A stretch of DNA of 64,000 nt. Origin: Diabrotica undecimpunctata. Its lineage: Eukaryota > Arthropoda > Insecta > Coleoptera > Chrysomelidae. The DNA lies in NCBI RefSeq assembly GCF_040954645.1, contig NC_092806.1:128858952-128922951 (forward strand), written 5' to 3'. How positions within the stretch are numbered: the first letter of the stretch is position 1; each line of letters begins with the position of its first letter. This document shows positions 31,345 to 41,819 of this stretch, piece by piece. Made by a program: the position numbers and the translations under genes. The notes below the pieces were generated by a model. That model did no database searches. It saw only the letters and a program-made list of their open reading frames with translations, and was not told the origin of the DNA.

Positions 31345-31535
31345 GTGTATTGCGTCTATTATTGATCTTCCCCCTCTAAATACCTGCTGGTATTCTCCTA
31401 TTTTAGTTTCAATGTATTTTGAAAGTCTTCGTCTCTATAATGATGTCAATATTTTGTAGCAGCTGTTTAACAATGTTAGTCCTTTATAGTTGTTACATTG
31501 TGGGGTGTTTCCTTTCTTTAAAATAAGAAACATAT

Positions 31536-32069
31536 TCACCCTGTTTTCCATTCTTCGGGCATTTTTTCTTCTTCCCAAATCCTTAGTATAAGGTCGTATA
31601 TTTTTCGTTGCAATTCTTCTCTGCTTTGTTTTATTAGCTTGTTTGAGATTTCGTCTGGGCTTTCTTTTGCTTTAGATTTATTATCACACGTAAAAATCCT
31701 CATATTTCGGATTTTTGATTTTGTTTGTATCATTAAGGTATGTTCCTTCGTAAACTCGTGAGTGCTTTCGCTAGCCTTAAATAACTCTTCGTATTGTTTC
31801 TTCCATATTTTCACATTGATCATAACTGTTGGTTTTTTCTTGTCTTGGAATTTTATATATTTATATAGCTTTACATTATTCTTGCTATTTATTTCCAACT
31901 CTTCTATAAGTTCATCAATCCATCTCTTTTTTTCTATTTGTATAGCATTTGTCTGAGTCTTCTTTCTTGTTCTATACTCTTCCCAGTCTTCTGCTCTAGC
32001 TGTCTTTAGCCATTTCTTGCGTGTAAGGTTTTTTTCCCTGGTTGTTGTTTCTCTGTCTTTGTTATACAA
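31536..32069 (-). pseudogene. Linker and RT N-terminus of family D LINE
   Basis: A 177-residue open frame, strongly basic and charged over residues 1-90 (ARAEDWEEYRTRKKTQTNAI). It ends with KESPDEISNKLIKQ and RIWEEEKMPEEWKTG, which correspond to the G-x-D-x-I-x-x-E-L and P-x-x-W pre-RT blocks of the other families. The G of the usual G-P-D motif is lost. It lies between endonuclease and RT as expected. Confidence 0.75.
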
Positions 32070-32079
32070 TTTTTTTTCT

Positions 32080-32996
32080 TTTTATTTCTTTATATCCTAT
32101 TACTTTTTCTGCTGCTATCGAAATGTGACCTTTTATTTCTCTCCACGTTTCTTCTATACTGTTAGGGTTTGAGACTTTTAAATTTACTTTCAACTTTTTA
32201 TGATAATTTTTGTGTATTACTTTGTATCTTTAATTCTTTTGATTTCCATATTTCCTATTACCAGAAAGTGGTCAGAATCTGCAATTGCACCCCGATTTGA
32301 CCTTACATCTTGAATTGTTCTTTGCCACTTTTTTAAAATCAAAGTATTATCTATTTAATAACCCTCAGTTGATCCTGGTATTAGCCATGTTACCTTATGC
32401 TCTTTTTTGTGTCTGAAGTGTGTGCTCATTATAAATGTGTCTGTTGCTGCGGCTAGGATAAAAAAATTGTGTGGAGAGTTTCCTTTCCAGCTACGTCTTT
32501 ATTTATGTCTTCCTTTCCTTTCATTGTGTTGAAATCGCCTCTATCTAATTAGCCTTCTTCGGTCCATCTTTGGACATAGGCCTCCCCAATCCTTTTCCAT
32601 TCTTCTCTGTCTGTCGCTACAGTCATTCACCTAGAGCCCACGTGTTTCTTGATATCATCTGCCATCTCATTTGGGGCCTTCCTCTGCTTCGTTTATATTT
32701 CCACGGTCTCCAACTTATAAGAATTTTGTTCCATCGCCTAGTAAAATTAATATGTCATTCTTGGGTATATTTTCGTATATCTCTTCGAGTTTCTCGTAAA
32801 ATTCGTTTTTGTCTTCTTCTTTGGCATTTTCAGTCGGAGCGTATACATTAATGAATGTTAAATTAGATTGCTTGTTCTTTATTCTGACATAAGATATTCC
32901 TCTACATATAGCTTTAAAATCTATCACCTTGTCCCTTAGTTTACTGCTAATTAGGAAAGCTATACCATTATGACCCTGTTTGGTATCTCGGGTCAT
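32080..32996 (-). pseudogene. APE-type endonuclease of family D LINE, split by insertion
   Basis: The first block (32996-32740) reads GHNGIAFLISSKLRDKVIDF, SYVRIKNKQSNLTFINVYAP and KNDILILLGD. The protein then breaks at the nested LINE (32541-32732) and resumes GDFNTMKGKEDINKDVAGKE, a histidine-rich HFRHKKEHKVTW and, near 32330-32270, KWQRTIQDVRSNRGAIADSD with H-F-L-V. G-D-F-N and S-D-H are catalytic signatures of the apurinic-like nuclease that nicks target DNA; both are present. The N-terminal asparagine/glutamate part is missing. Confidence 0.82.
32541..32732 (-). mobile_element. LINE, family C, 3' end nested in family D endonuclease
   Basis: The minus strand encodes the last part of the family C protein: NKILISWRPWKYKRSRGRPQ then MRWQMISRNTW and RPMSKDGPKKA-like, closely paralleling 20515-20710. 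The 3' tail CTATCT touches the left boundary. A 7-bp target duplication ATCGCCT flanks it at 32534-32540 and 32733-32739. Removing it restores the G-D-F-N motif of the host endonuclease. It therefore inserted after the family D element. Confidence 0.9.
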
Positions 32997-33008
32997 AATG
33001 GTATAGCT
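32958..33008. repeat. Perfect 19-bp foldback, 13-bp spacer
   Basis: AGCTATACCATTATGACCC at 32958-32976 is repeated in inverted form at 32990-33008. It sits at the edge of the endonuclease remnant and duplicates part of its coding sequence in antisense, so it looks like a local inversion-duplication rather than a functional terminator. Confidence 0.85.
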
Positions 33009-33502
33009 TATTAGTATCTTTTGTTCCTTTTTACCACTTGCTGTATTCTTAATTAGTTTTTTGAAGTATTGGTTATCTTTGTTATTTTCGCAAGTTTATC
33101 TTCTGTATTGGGGCTTCCTAGGTAGGATCTTTGACTGACTTCTAGCTTTATCTTTGTTTTCCTGTGCTTTACTGTGTTCTCCAATTGTGTTTCTCATTGT
33201 GCACATTTCTTTTGTCGTTTCGCTTATATCATAGCTTTGAAGTTGGTCGAGCGAATATCTTTCTCCGTTTATCCACAGTGCATTCTACCTTCATTGTACC
33301 TGATATTCATCTTGTCTTGAGTTTTTTCTTTCAGAGATTACTTTCTTTGGGAAGTCTTTGCATATATATTTTTGTTTCTGAAGATATTTGGACTCTTTTA
33401 GTATATCTGTTTTCTTATTTTCACTTGTATGTTTTTTATTTTTTGGCCATCTTGCTTGCTATTCTTTTTATTATATCAGTTATTTCTTATTCCGGGTCTA
33501 TC

Positions 33503-33856
33503 TTAATTCTTAGTTTTTGCATTAATATTAGGATTTTGCTTTAAAGGTCTTATATAATCTTCTCCTTGTTCTTCCTTAATTCCGTGTATTACTAGGTTTT
33601 CCTTTTTAATGCTTCTTTCTAGCATTTCTCTTCTTTCCATTTGGATTTTCATTTTTTCTTTCATTATCTTGTTTTCCATTTTCAGCTGTTCATGAATTGA
33701 AGATACTTCTCTTAGGTATGACTTTATATTATCCAACTTTTCTTCGACTCGTTTGTTGTGGTCCTCCATTGTTTGCAGTTTCTCTAGGATTGTATCTAAT
33801 ATCGTGTTCGTCATCGTAGCCTTCGGTGACAGTGGAAGAGAGTACACCCTCCTCAA
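33503..33856 (-). pseudogene. LINE ORF1, coiled-coil protein
   Basis: A 117-residue open frame with a long charged heptad-rich segment (about residues 15-85; E, K, L and M at regular spacing) followed by RSIKKENLVIHGIKEEQGED. The N-L-V-I-H-G-I block is the junction between coiled coil and RNA-binding region in many LINE ORF1 proteins. The sequence continues in broken frames to about 33110 (FRNKNICKDFPKKVISERK). ORF1 proteins package the element RNA. Start at MRR is assumed; MTN, 14 codons later, is an alternative. Confidence 0.75.
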
Positions 33857-33900
33857 CGGATCAAAGGCTCCTCTCTATCCGTCTCCAGTAGAACAAAAAT

Positions 33901-34194
33901 GCGGACAGAAATATTTCCGCCGAAATACTTACTTTTTCTATACATTTTATACAATCCGGCAACACTGTCGGAATATCTGTTGGTCTATGGCTTGTATTAT
34001 ATTAAGTTCTGTGACTTTTTAAATTAAATATTCACTACACCCATTTAATTTAGTCGAATATCCACTTACAAATACGCACATATTTACTTTTCAGCACTAC
34101 GTTGCCAAGTCACAAAAAAATATAGAATATTTAAAATCTTCATTAACATCGTTCATTTTTCACTTTTTTTTGAGATATGACAATTTTCTTTTAT
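33901..34194. other. Unassigned DNA
   Basis: May contain the 5' untranslated region of the family D LINE. Nothing else recognised. Confidence 0.3.
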
Positions 34195-34400
34195 CGTAGC
34201 GATATGTGTTTCAAAGGTTTGTGATCTTTCTCATGTATTGGTACTCTGCAGATAACTTTATTCTTTGTCTCAACAGTCATACGAGATAATCCATGATTTT
34301 TCCACGGATTCATAAAATTTACTTCTTAGTAGAGTGTTATAAGCTGATTTAAAATTAAAGAAAAGATGGAGAGTTTCGGCGTTAAGTTCATTATTAAACT
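34195..34400 (-). pseudogene. LINE RT motif A fragment
   Basis: The minus strand reads LNAETLHLFFNFKSAYNTLL, then RSKFYESVEK. This corresponds to the RT segment F-V-D-F-K-S-A-Y-D-T of insect LINEs, with the catalytic Asp changed to Asn. It is followed by a degraded segment to F-E-T, about where motif B would begin. Motif C is absent. Confidence 0.55.
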
Positions 34401-35159
34401 ATATTTAAAAAGATCATGTGATCTTGAGACCAAATTGTGACAAATTAAACAATCCATAAATTACATATTCTTATATAATTCACAAGAAAAATGTTCAATA
34501 CTATTGTAAAGGTATATAAATATGATAATTACCAAAAATTGTTAATAAAAACTTTTAGAACAATCTGTAATTATGTTGTATTAGACGATGATTATGCGTT
34601 AAAGTCATTTTTTTTTTCTAAAATAGTAATTAAGGAATATTTTTTTAGTGTATTTCTTATAGTTGGTCATATTTTAGAAGCATCAAGTTTCCGCCTATTT
34701 CGCAATTTATTATGTTAAAATTATGTTTATGACGGATAACCAAATTAATAATACATAAAATTATCATAAATTAACACTAATTTATAAGAAATCTTTTGTG
34801 CTATTTTCCCATGACCGTAATATTGGATAAATGGTGCTTGGGTACTTAAACGCGAACAAAAGGAAGATACTAAGACGCCGTGTGCGGCTCTAAACTTCAC
34901 TCTAAAAAAGTTAAATCAGCTTTCAGGTCCATTGAGACTTATTTCCGACAACAATTTAGTCTACAGCAGCGGTTCCAAATCTAGGGTATGCGTACCACGG
35001 CAGGAAACGCTAACATGCGTGTAATCTGTCTCAATAAAACTTAGTAATGTAGTCATGAGTAGGTAACAAACATTTTAACTTCGGACAAAAGTAATTGGAG
35101 ATCTCTAAATATGGATGATTTTATTTATAAGTATGACAGAACAATATCTACATACAGTA
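34401..35159. other. Unassigned DNA with a possible hAT end
   Basis: CAGCGGTTCCAAATCTAGGG at 34966-34985, continuing into TATGCGTACCAC, resembles the terminal sequence of some hAT elements. No partner end or target duplication was found. The rest is A+T-rich and unrecognised. Confidence 0.3.
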
Positions 35160-35874
35160 TATTAAGGCGTGAGACGTTCGACGAAATGGTAGTAGGTAAT
35201 GCCATAAAACTTAATCAAGAAAATAAATGGATAACAGAAGACATCTTGAAATTGATGGAACAACGTCAACTTATAAAATCCAAATAAAATTAGACAAAGA
35301 AAAATGGATGAGAGAAAGGTGCGACTAAATGGAGGATGTGATATCTATGCACGACTTATTTAATTTGCACAAAAAATAAAAAAAAAATAAGCGACATATT
35401 TAAAAAACCAGTTCCCTCTGTACTAGTTAACAATAACATTAAAATTATTGTAAATGAGGATACAATAAGAAGAGAATGGCAACTTTATATATTAAAGTTG
35501 TTTGAAGATCATAGAAATAATATTACCGAATCCTATGAAATTTGTACTCACGGCCCAGAAATTATGAAATAAGAGGGAAAACTGGCTTTAAAAAATGCTA
35601 AAATTAGGAAATCTTGTGGTCCAGATGATACACCAATTGAGTTGCTGAAGCTAATAGATAAAAATACTAGTAAAACTTTTTAATGCAATATATAACACTG
35701 GAGTGATTCCAGCAGACTGGCTTAAGTCCATCTTTGTCACAATACCTAAAAAATACAATGCTAGAAAATGCTCAAAATATCGATTATTAGCTTAATGAGC
35801 CACACTCTTAAGATTTTCCTAAGAATACACCACAACAGAATCAGACGCAAATGCGAAGAAGATCTCGAAGATAC
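35160..35874 (+). mobile_element. LINE, family A-like, left part of a split copy
   Basis: Broken frames encode NQENKWITEDILKLMEQR-like linker, EWQLYILKLFEDHRNN (about 35475-35520), SCGPDDTPIELLKLI (pre-RT), GVIPADWLKSIFVTIPKKYN and MSHTLKIFLRIHHNRIRRK (RT fingers) up to CEEDLED near 35868. The coding sequence then breaks off at unrelated DNA and resumes at 37226, so an insert has split the LINE. At least five stops and frameshifts. Confidence 0.75.
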
Positions 35875-37225
35875 GTTTGCGAACGGCCATTCGTGTTTTG
35901 GTTGGAGAGCTGATTTGGTTGAGTTGTGGATAATGATTCCTTAGATTAATCTAATCTAAAAAGATAGGACGCCGTTTAAAAAATCCTTTTGCTGGTTAGA
36001 AAGAAAGGTTTTTCTCTTCTAAAAAATTTCAAGGGTGAATATCTTTTCAAAAGAAATAGTTTTAAACTTCTGGTTTACAGAGAAACATTATATATTTATT
36101 TTTATTTCACATAAACAGTTATTACAAATAAAAATATCTAAATTTATCAAAAAACCTTACATTGAATTGGATCTTCTAACAAAACAGAATTAATACTATG
36201 TTTATCAACAAATGTTACGTTGAACTTTCTAATAAAACTATGGTTATGTACCAAATAGCGGAAAATATGTACCAACTGTCATATGTCAAAACAAAACTAC
36301 TCAACTTATCTGAAATATTAATCAATTATCAAAGGGGAATTTAATTTAAAAGAAACTAAAATATGACAATTAGCTGATACACAAAACTTATATTCATTTA
36401 TAAATTTTTTAAATTGACATGGGAGCAAATCTTATTGTATTAATGATGAATGTTTATATAGAAAAATTTTACAAAATTACTTTTCTTCACTGCTAATTAA
36501 AGTTTGTTACCTTACATTTGAATACAGAAACACTGTCCCACATAAACTTCAAACCATCTTGATCCGACCCATGGAAGACACAGAATGGAAGCCGACAAAC
36601 ACCAAAACTGGGCCTCAGGTTATGCTGGATGATAACAATATGTATTCTTTAAAGTCGGTTGCCTATTTTCATTAAAACCATCTTGGCTTACTTAGCCCTA
36701 ATGGACGCTATTATCAAATCCATCAACACGGAATACAGCAACAAACCGGTGATTATCTCACTTTACAAAGACTTCCATGTAGCATTTTGAACTTAAATCA
36801 CCTTCTTTTAAGCAAAACTCATGAAATTAAGCGAAAATTTGCTGGTTTTCAAAACTCTCTACGAGAACGGTATTTTCCCGTTCAGATCGTTAGTTGCTCT
36901 CCTCTTTACTTTCGACCTCGACTACCCACTAACCTTTCATTGTAAAACATGTATCTCCCGTAAGAGTTTTTTACTCGCAGTCGATCCGGATTTTTCCCTT
37001 TGTGGAAACTTATTTATCAGGTCAAAGTCAACAATTACGCAGTTAATATTTTCCCCATATGACTTCTCAAATACACATGGGTAAACAAACTTCAGGTGAC
37101 TGTGACGTATTAGCTAGTGGTTTTTAAGTCAACAAACTTCAGATCACTGTTACGTATCAGCCAGGGGTGTATTAAATAAATTCTTACATTTTTATATATT
37201 TAAATATTCGATACTTAACGGAAAA
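35875..37225. mobile_element. Unidentified 1.35-kb insert within a LINE
   Basis: The segment separates the RT fingers of a LINE (ending 35874) from its later RT segment (from 37226). Its left edge, 35875-35942 (GTTTGCGAAC...GTGTTTTGGTT...GTGGATAATGATTCCTT), is shared with 47540-47599, so the family is present at least twice. A short direct duplication around CAAACTTCAG (37087-37125 and 37134-37170) lies near its right end. No protein domain and no inverted ends were recognised; an 87-codon open frame at 36821-37084 has no known motif. Confidence 0.5.
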
Positions 37226-37350
37226 AGATCATGCTAGAAAATTAATGTAGATACTAAAAAATGTATGAATAGGCGACAAAGATATTTGTGTCATTAAAAA
37301 TCTGTACTGGAATCAAACTGCTATTGTAAAAATTGAGACAACTACATCCA
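37226..37350 (+). mobile_element. LINE, family A-like, right part of the split copy
   Basis: The frame reads DHARKLM, a stop, ILKNV, a stop, then IGDKDICVIKNLYWNQTAIV and KIETTTSK. This corresponds to the RT segment between motifs A and B (compare L-Y-W-N-Q-T-A at 6270-6290). It continues the LINE interrupted at 35874 and ends without motif B or C. Confidence 0.65.
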
Positions 37351-38676
37351 AGAATAACCATGAGCAAAACATGGTTTTCTTAAACCTCTGTTAGGTGTCT
37401 ATGCAAAGTGAACTTCCGATTCTTGATAAATCATTCCGAAAGCGTCAAAAGATATACCCTTACATGTCATAAGTAATCCTTCACCAAATGAAAGTCGCTT
37501 GACTAACTTTCTCGCATGGATATCGTCACATTCTAAAAAATCTGAACCCGTTGCAATCGCGAATCATCGGAAAACAATATACGATTCCAATTTACTAGTG
37601 TCCTAGTGTTTTCGTGCAAAATTAGTATCCTTGTTCATAAGGATAGCGGCGGTGCAATAGTTCTAATTCTAAAAATTATTCAGCAATATGAAGTCGTCTC
37701 CTAACTGTCCACTCACTTATTTTTTCATTTTGGATTTCGGAGGTAAACTGCCGTAACTGTTTAAGCACTAGAAACATCTAGAAATAAGAAACGGACATTT
37801 CTATGCTTATTGCAATTCACTTACAGCGACCATGATACACAAGCAATTTGTAGTCGATAGAAAAAAATAAAAAATAACTTCAAATAAGATTGTGACCGTA
37901 ATTTCTGCTTGTCAGTGTAGTTATTATCAATTTTACCTAATTTATTTAATTTGTAAACTATGCATAATCTAAAAAGCTTTAAAAGTATTAAACATAAATT
38001 CACCAAGAGCTAAACTTAATTTTTCTTTGTATAATACAAAAAACTCGATGTTGAGCATATATTGCAGTAGCATGTACTCAACATTGTATAGACTCTTATA
38101 TAAGGGACATATTATAAGTATAATACAAATATTGGGAGCCGCTGGTCAGAGGTACCACTTTTTAAACTGAACCAAAGCTCTACGTCATTGATACCGTAAA
38201 ATTCAAGTTTGTTACCCTCAGCGACGAAGAGAACCGGTACGAGATTTTGAATTTCTACTACGTGAAGGCATCTACTCGCATTTTAAAGGATCAGGTGATT
38301 TCAAAAATATTCAGGGCGATTAGGCCTACCACTTTTTAAACAAATGTTTAATGTCTGAAACCAATCATGACAGTGACTTAAAATGAGATTTACAAAATAA
38401 CAAAAATAATTTTTAATACTAGGTATTTATGTTATATTAACAATTATAAGATAATAAATTATAAAAATTAATAGGGAAGGGAAAAAAACACATAGTGGTT
38501 GGCTGTATGCCATAGTTAAACAACTTATAATTAAGTAAAAATGTCTGGTGTAAAATGGTAAATATTTATTAAAAAATTTAAATCATCCAAAAAGGATTTC
38601 AGAACGTTTTCAGTCACATCGGGATATCATCAGTGAAAAAGGCTAAAGTGTAGTTAAGACTAGTCACATAACAAGA
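37351..38676. other. Unassigned A+T-rich DNA
   Basis: No gene or known repeat recognised. A short inverted pair (GTTGAGCATATA and a TGTACTCAACAT block) lies at 38051-38086. Confidence 0.4.
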
Positions 38677-38910
38677 TGGCAGCCGTAGCTCAGTGGCTAT
38701 GTTACCGGTTTAACAAACTGGAGGGTCCGGGTTCGTATCCCGGCACCGACAAAATTTTTAATTTCTAATTCAACTGAGCTGCCAAAGTGCTTCGGAGGGT
38801 ACGTAAAGCCGTCGGTCCCGGCTAGGAAAGTAGTCGTTAACTCATATTAGGGGCGCTTGCGCCACCTGAAAACCTACACTAGACCTTAGCCAGAAGGTTA
38901 CACGAACTTT
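38677..38910 (+). mobile_element. tRNA-derived SINE, copy 2
   Basis: The head (38678-38750) contains an A box TAGCTCAGTGG (38686-38696), an anticodon-arm-like stem CCGGT/ACTGG with loop TTAACAA, and a B box GGTTCGTATCC (38730-38740). The body to about 38910 matches copy 1 (419-666, opposite strand) through GGTCCCGGCTA and the CTAGACCTTAGCCAGAAGG block. The two copies differ at many positions, so the family is not recent. The anticodon position reads AAC, suggesting but not proving a tRNA-Val-like ancestor. No clear target duplication is visible here. Confidence 0.87.
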
Positions 38911-39105
38911 AAAATATTAAATTTTAAAAATATTCTGACACTCGTCAGAAGTCAATGTTAAAGGATTTTATTTTTAAGGGAACTGGCAGATCCCTGCTCG
39001 AAAAAAGGTACGTTGTCCAAACGATGGAAACCAGCCAACTTCAGCCAAACGCAGAGTTGGCTTTTCAGGATGAAATTGTCCAGGGAAAATACTTTTGAAA
39101 CTATA

Positions 39106-39617
39106 CAGGGTGAGTCATGAGGAATTTTACATACTTCTACCATATGTAGAGTCCCTCAGGGAGCATATCATGTGGCCACTAAAAAATGTCAACTCCTCTT
39201 CTTTATTAATTAACAGGGTGATTTGTGTAATTGACCATTTATTTCATTTTACTGTAGTGTTTATACGGCTTATTTGATTTTTTTAATTTTTGCATGATAC
39301 AGTTCACTACTATCAAGCATTCGACTGGTATTAGCTAAACTAAAAAATTCCAGGACTGGCTTTGGAAAAATTAATTTAGGGATTCGTATTCAATATTACA
39401 CCCTGTATATATTTTTTTTTTAAAATACAATAAGTGATTTTCAAACTGCATAAATAGCCAATGAAAACGACATATGCGACAATGTTGTCGCATTTTTATT
39501 AAATTTTTAGTGAACGATCAAATCTTACCAAAAATAGAACAACCATAATGAAGTATCAAATTATAAGGTAATTAATTTAAACAAATGTTATAAATTTCAA
39601 ATATTTTAATTGAAATG
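39106..39617 (+). repeat. Left terminal inverted repeat of the mariner-like element
   Basis: Pairs with 40771-41279. It contains CAGGGTG at 39106 and 39214 and CACCCTG at 39399-39405, plus a small internal palindrome around GCGACAATGTTGTCGC (39477-39492). Confidence 0.9.
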
Positions 39618-39826
39618 ATAAACTGAGTCACTGCACAACAAAAAACAGTAACTCCAATAACGAAGAACAATTTAAAAAAAAACTAAAAATATGTACATAG
39701 TTATGATAAACCCATAAATTAGAACTGGAAAAGATACAATAATGGTAACAAAATAAAAATAATTCAAAATAGATTTTCGAAATGGAACCCTGCAGCCTGT
39801 ACACATTTTTGTTGCCGAATTGTTAA

Positions 39827-40326
39827 TTAACGTATTGAATTACGGATACTCTGGGGATCGTTTCTAATAGTATTACAACAATGTATAATTCTATCAATTA
39901 ATTGTTGTCGGTTATTAATATTCACTGCGTAAACTAGTTGCTTCAATCGTCCCCAAATATGGTAATCAACGGGATTGAAATCAGGGGATCTTGAAGGCCA
40001 CGAAATAGGACCTGCACGTCCTATCCACCTGTTGCCATAAACATTATTGAGATGTTGTCTCACTGCCAGTAAAAAGTGATGGGGGTGCCCCATCATGCTG
40101 AAAATACATCCCTCGGATAGCAACGTTCGCGTTGGCAAGCAAATTCGGCAAAATATTTTGTAGAAAGTTCAAATAGACCTGCCCTGCCAAATGTTGGATG
40201 ACTGGGAGTTCGACGATTAGGAAATCCCATGCGATATTCTCTACTAGCAGCCCTACCATTCCCATTACAGAATCCATAAACAAATATTATGTCTGCATAT
40301 TCTGTAGTCGAAAACTGATGTGGCAT
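39827..40326 (-). pseudogene. Mariner-like transposase, internally deleted
   Basis: The start at 40326 (MPHQFSTTEYADIIFVYGFC) holds the N-terminal helix-turn-helix region, then NGRAASREYRMGFPNRRTP. Within about 15 codons this is joined to the late catalytic core: VYLNFLQNILPNLLANANVA and MYFQHDGAP (H-D-G-A-P, second catalytic Asp). After a frameshift come RQHLNNVYGNRWIGRAGPIS, WPSRSPDFNPVDYHIWGRLK (S-P-D-F-N-P, third catalytic residue region) and the C-terminus. About half of the usual roughly 340 residues, including the first catalytic Asp, is missing. The element is non-autonomous. Confidence 0.82.
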
Positions 40327-40770
40327 TTTAAACGAAAGTAACAAAAGCTCTACCAAAACTAACACAATGTACTTAACGTAGATATGGCAGAAGAAATATG
40401 TATTCTTGTACACATAAATAACAATTGATAATGACAATAATGACAATGGGTATAAAATATCAAGAAACGTCAAACGGTCAACGCCAACCTTCATTTTAAA
40501 CTTTTTTAGATTTATTTTTATTTAGTACAGTTGATGCAATGTATTATTATTTGACATAAAATTTTAATCATTTACAATCAACAAAAACTAACACATACAA
40601 GAGGTTTGACTTTTTATTCAATTTAATTTATTATTTATCGAAAATAATGCCCCAATACGATCTATGAGTAAAAATTTAAAATTGAAAAACAATTGATTCT
40701 ATCGTAGAGATAATACAAAGTGACAGTAAAGATGTTAATTTTTTACGTATTAGATTATGTTGTAGGAACT

Positions 40771-41279
40771 CATTTTAATTAAAATGTTTGAAATTTATAA
40801 CATTTGTTTAAATTAATACCTTATAATTTGATACTTCATTATGGTTGTTCTATTTTTGGTAAGATTTGATCGTTCACTAAAAATTTAATAAAAGTGCGAC
40901 AACATTGTCGCATATGTCGTTTTCATTGGCTATTTATGTAGTTTGAAAATCACTTATAGCATTTTAAAAAAAATTTATACAGGGTGTAATATTTAATACG
41001 AATCCCTAAATTAATTTTTCCAAAGCCAGTCCTGGAATTTTTTAGTTTAGCTAATACCAGTCGAATGCTTGATAGTAGTGTACTGTATCATGCAAAAATT
41101 AAAAAAATCAAATGAGCCGTATAAACACTACAGTAAAATGAAATAAATGGTTAATTACACAAATCACCCTGTTAATTAATAAAGAAAAGGAGTTGACATT
41201 TTTTAGTGGCCACATGATATGCTCCCTGAGGGACTCTACATATGGTAGAAATATGTAAAGTTCCTCATGACTCACCCTG
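40771..41279 (-). repeat. Right terminal inverted repeat of the mariner-like element
   Basis: Inverted copy of 39106-39617. Differences are scattered single bases and short A-tract length changes. Confidence 0.9.
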
Positions 41280-41281
41280 TA

Positions 41282-41819
41282 TAGTATACTATAGAGTAAG
41301 TATCGAGTCTTACATTTACTCTAGTCTACATGTGTACGAATTAAACTATAATCGATCTAACCTCTACACCTCTTCAGGACTATGCATGAATCATTCCATT
41401 AAATTCTATGTTAATTTTGTCGTATACTCAAGAAAGAGCTAGTAAAAAAAGAAAAATCATAGAAGCTACTCGTATTATATCCAATGAATCCAATTGCATT
41501 GCAAATTTCTCGGCAGATTGCATTAGGATCTGGTTACCAATCTTAAAAAAAATCAATGAACAATATCACTATTAGTGAATCAATAACATATCGAGGATAT
41601 ATCATTTATGTTTTAAAACATATACATATCAAATTGAGATAATGTTAATATTGAGAGCAAACTAAAGGTGAGACCAATACTTAGTATTACAATATAGTAC
41701 CATGAGTTTTTTTCTTGGTCTTTGCTTATGACTTGCAATGGAATTACTAATGTGAGAATTTTACTGTTATAATTGGGCACAATTATAACATTTGCCATTT
41801 GCTGACGTGAAAATAAAAT
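41282..41819. other. Unassigned A+T-rich DNA
   Basis: No gene or known repeat recognised. Confidence 0.4.

Larger units (their letters stand above)
30015..33900 (-). mobile_element. LINE, family D, near full length but decayed
   Basis: This is the most complete LINE in the window. On the minus strand it has, in order: ORF1 with a coiled coil (33856 to about 33110), endonuclease (32996-32080, split by another LINE), linker (32069-31536), RT (31540-30949) and C-terminus (30640-30015). About 3.9 kb is typical for an RTE-like element with a short ORF1. The first part of the endonuclease is missing between ORF1 and GHNGIAFLISSKL. It carries an internal 216-220-bp tandem duplication and a 192-bp nested LINE. 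The outer 5' boundary near 33900 is approximate. Confidence 0.87.
39106..41279. mobile_element. Mariner-like DNA transposon with long inverted repeats
   Basis: The ends are CAGGGTGAGTCATGAGGAA at 39106 and its complement ending at 41279, flanked by TA at 39104-39105 and 41280-41281. TA duplication is diagnostic for the Tc1/mariner group. The inverted repeats extend for about 510 bp (39106-39617 and 40771-41279) with only scattered differences, far longer than the short ends of standard mariners. A broken transposase lies between them on the minus strand. The core CAGGGTG/CACCCTG recurs inside each arm (39214, 39399 and the mirror positions), so each outer 300 bp resembles a small element of its own. 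Confidence 0.87.

Noticed and set aside
33164..33544. 126-codon hydrophobic open frame resembling a membrane protein
   Set aside because: It is antisense to the LINE ORF1; its hydrophobicity comes from the complement of Lys/Glu-rich codons.
34966..34997. Possible hAT terminal repeat
   Set aside because: Resembles a hAT end, but no matching partner end, target duplication or transposase nearby.
38678..38750. Possible functional tRNA gene
   Set aside because: A and B boxes and an anticodon-like arm are present, but the acceptor stem does not pair and the sequence continues into a SINE body repeated at 419-666.
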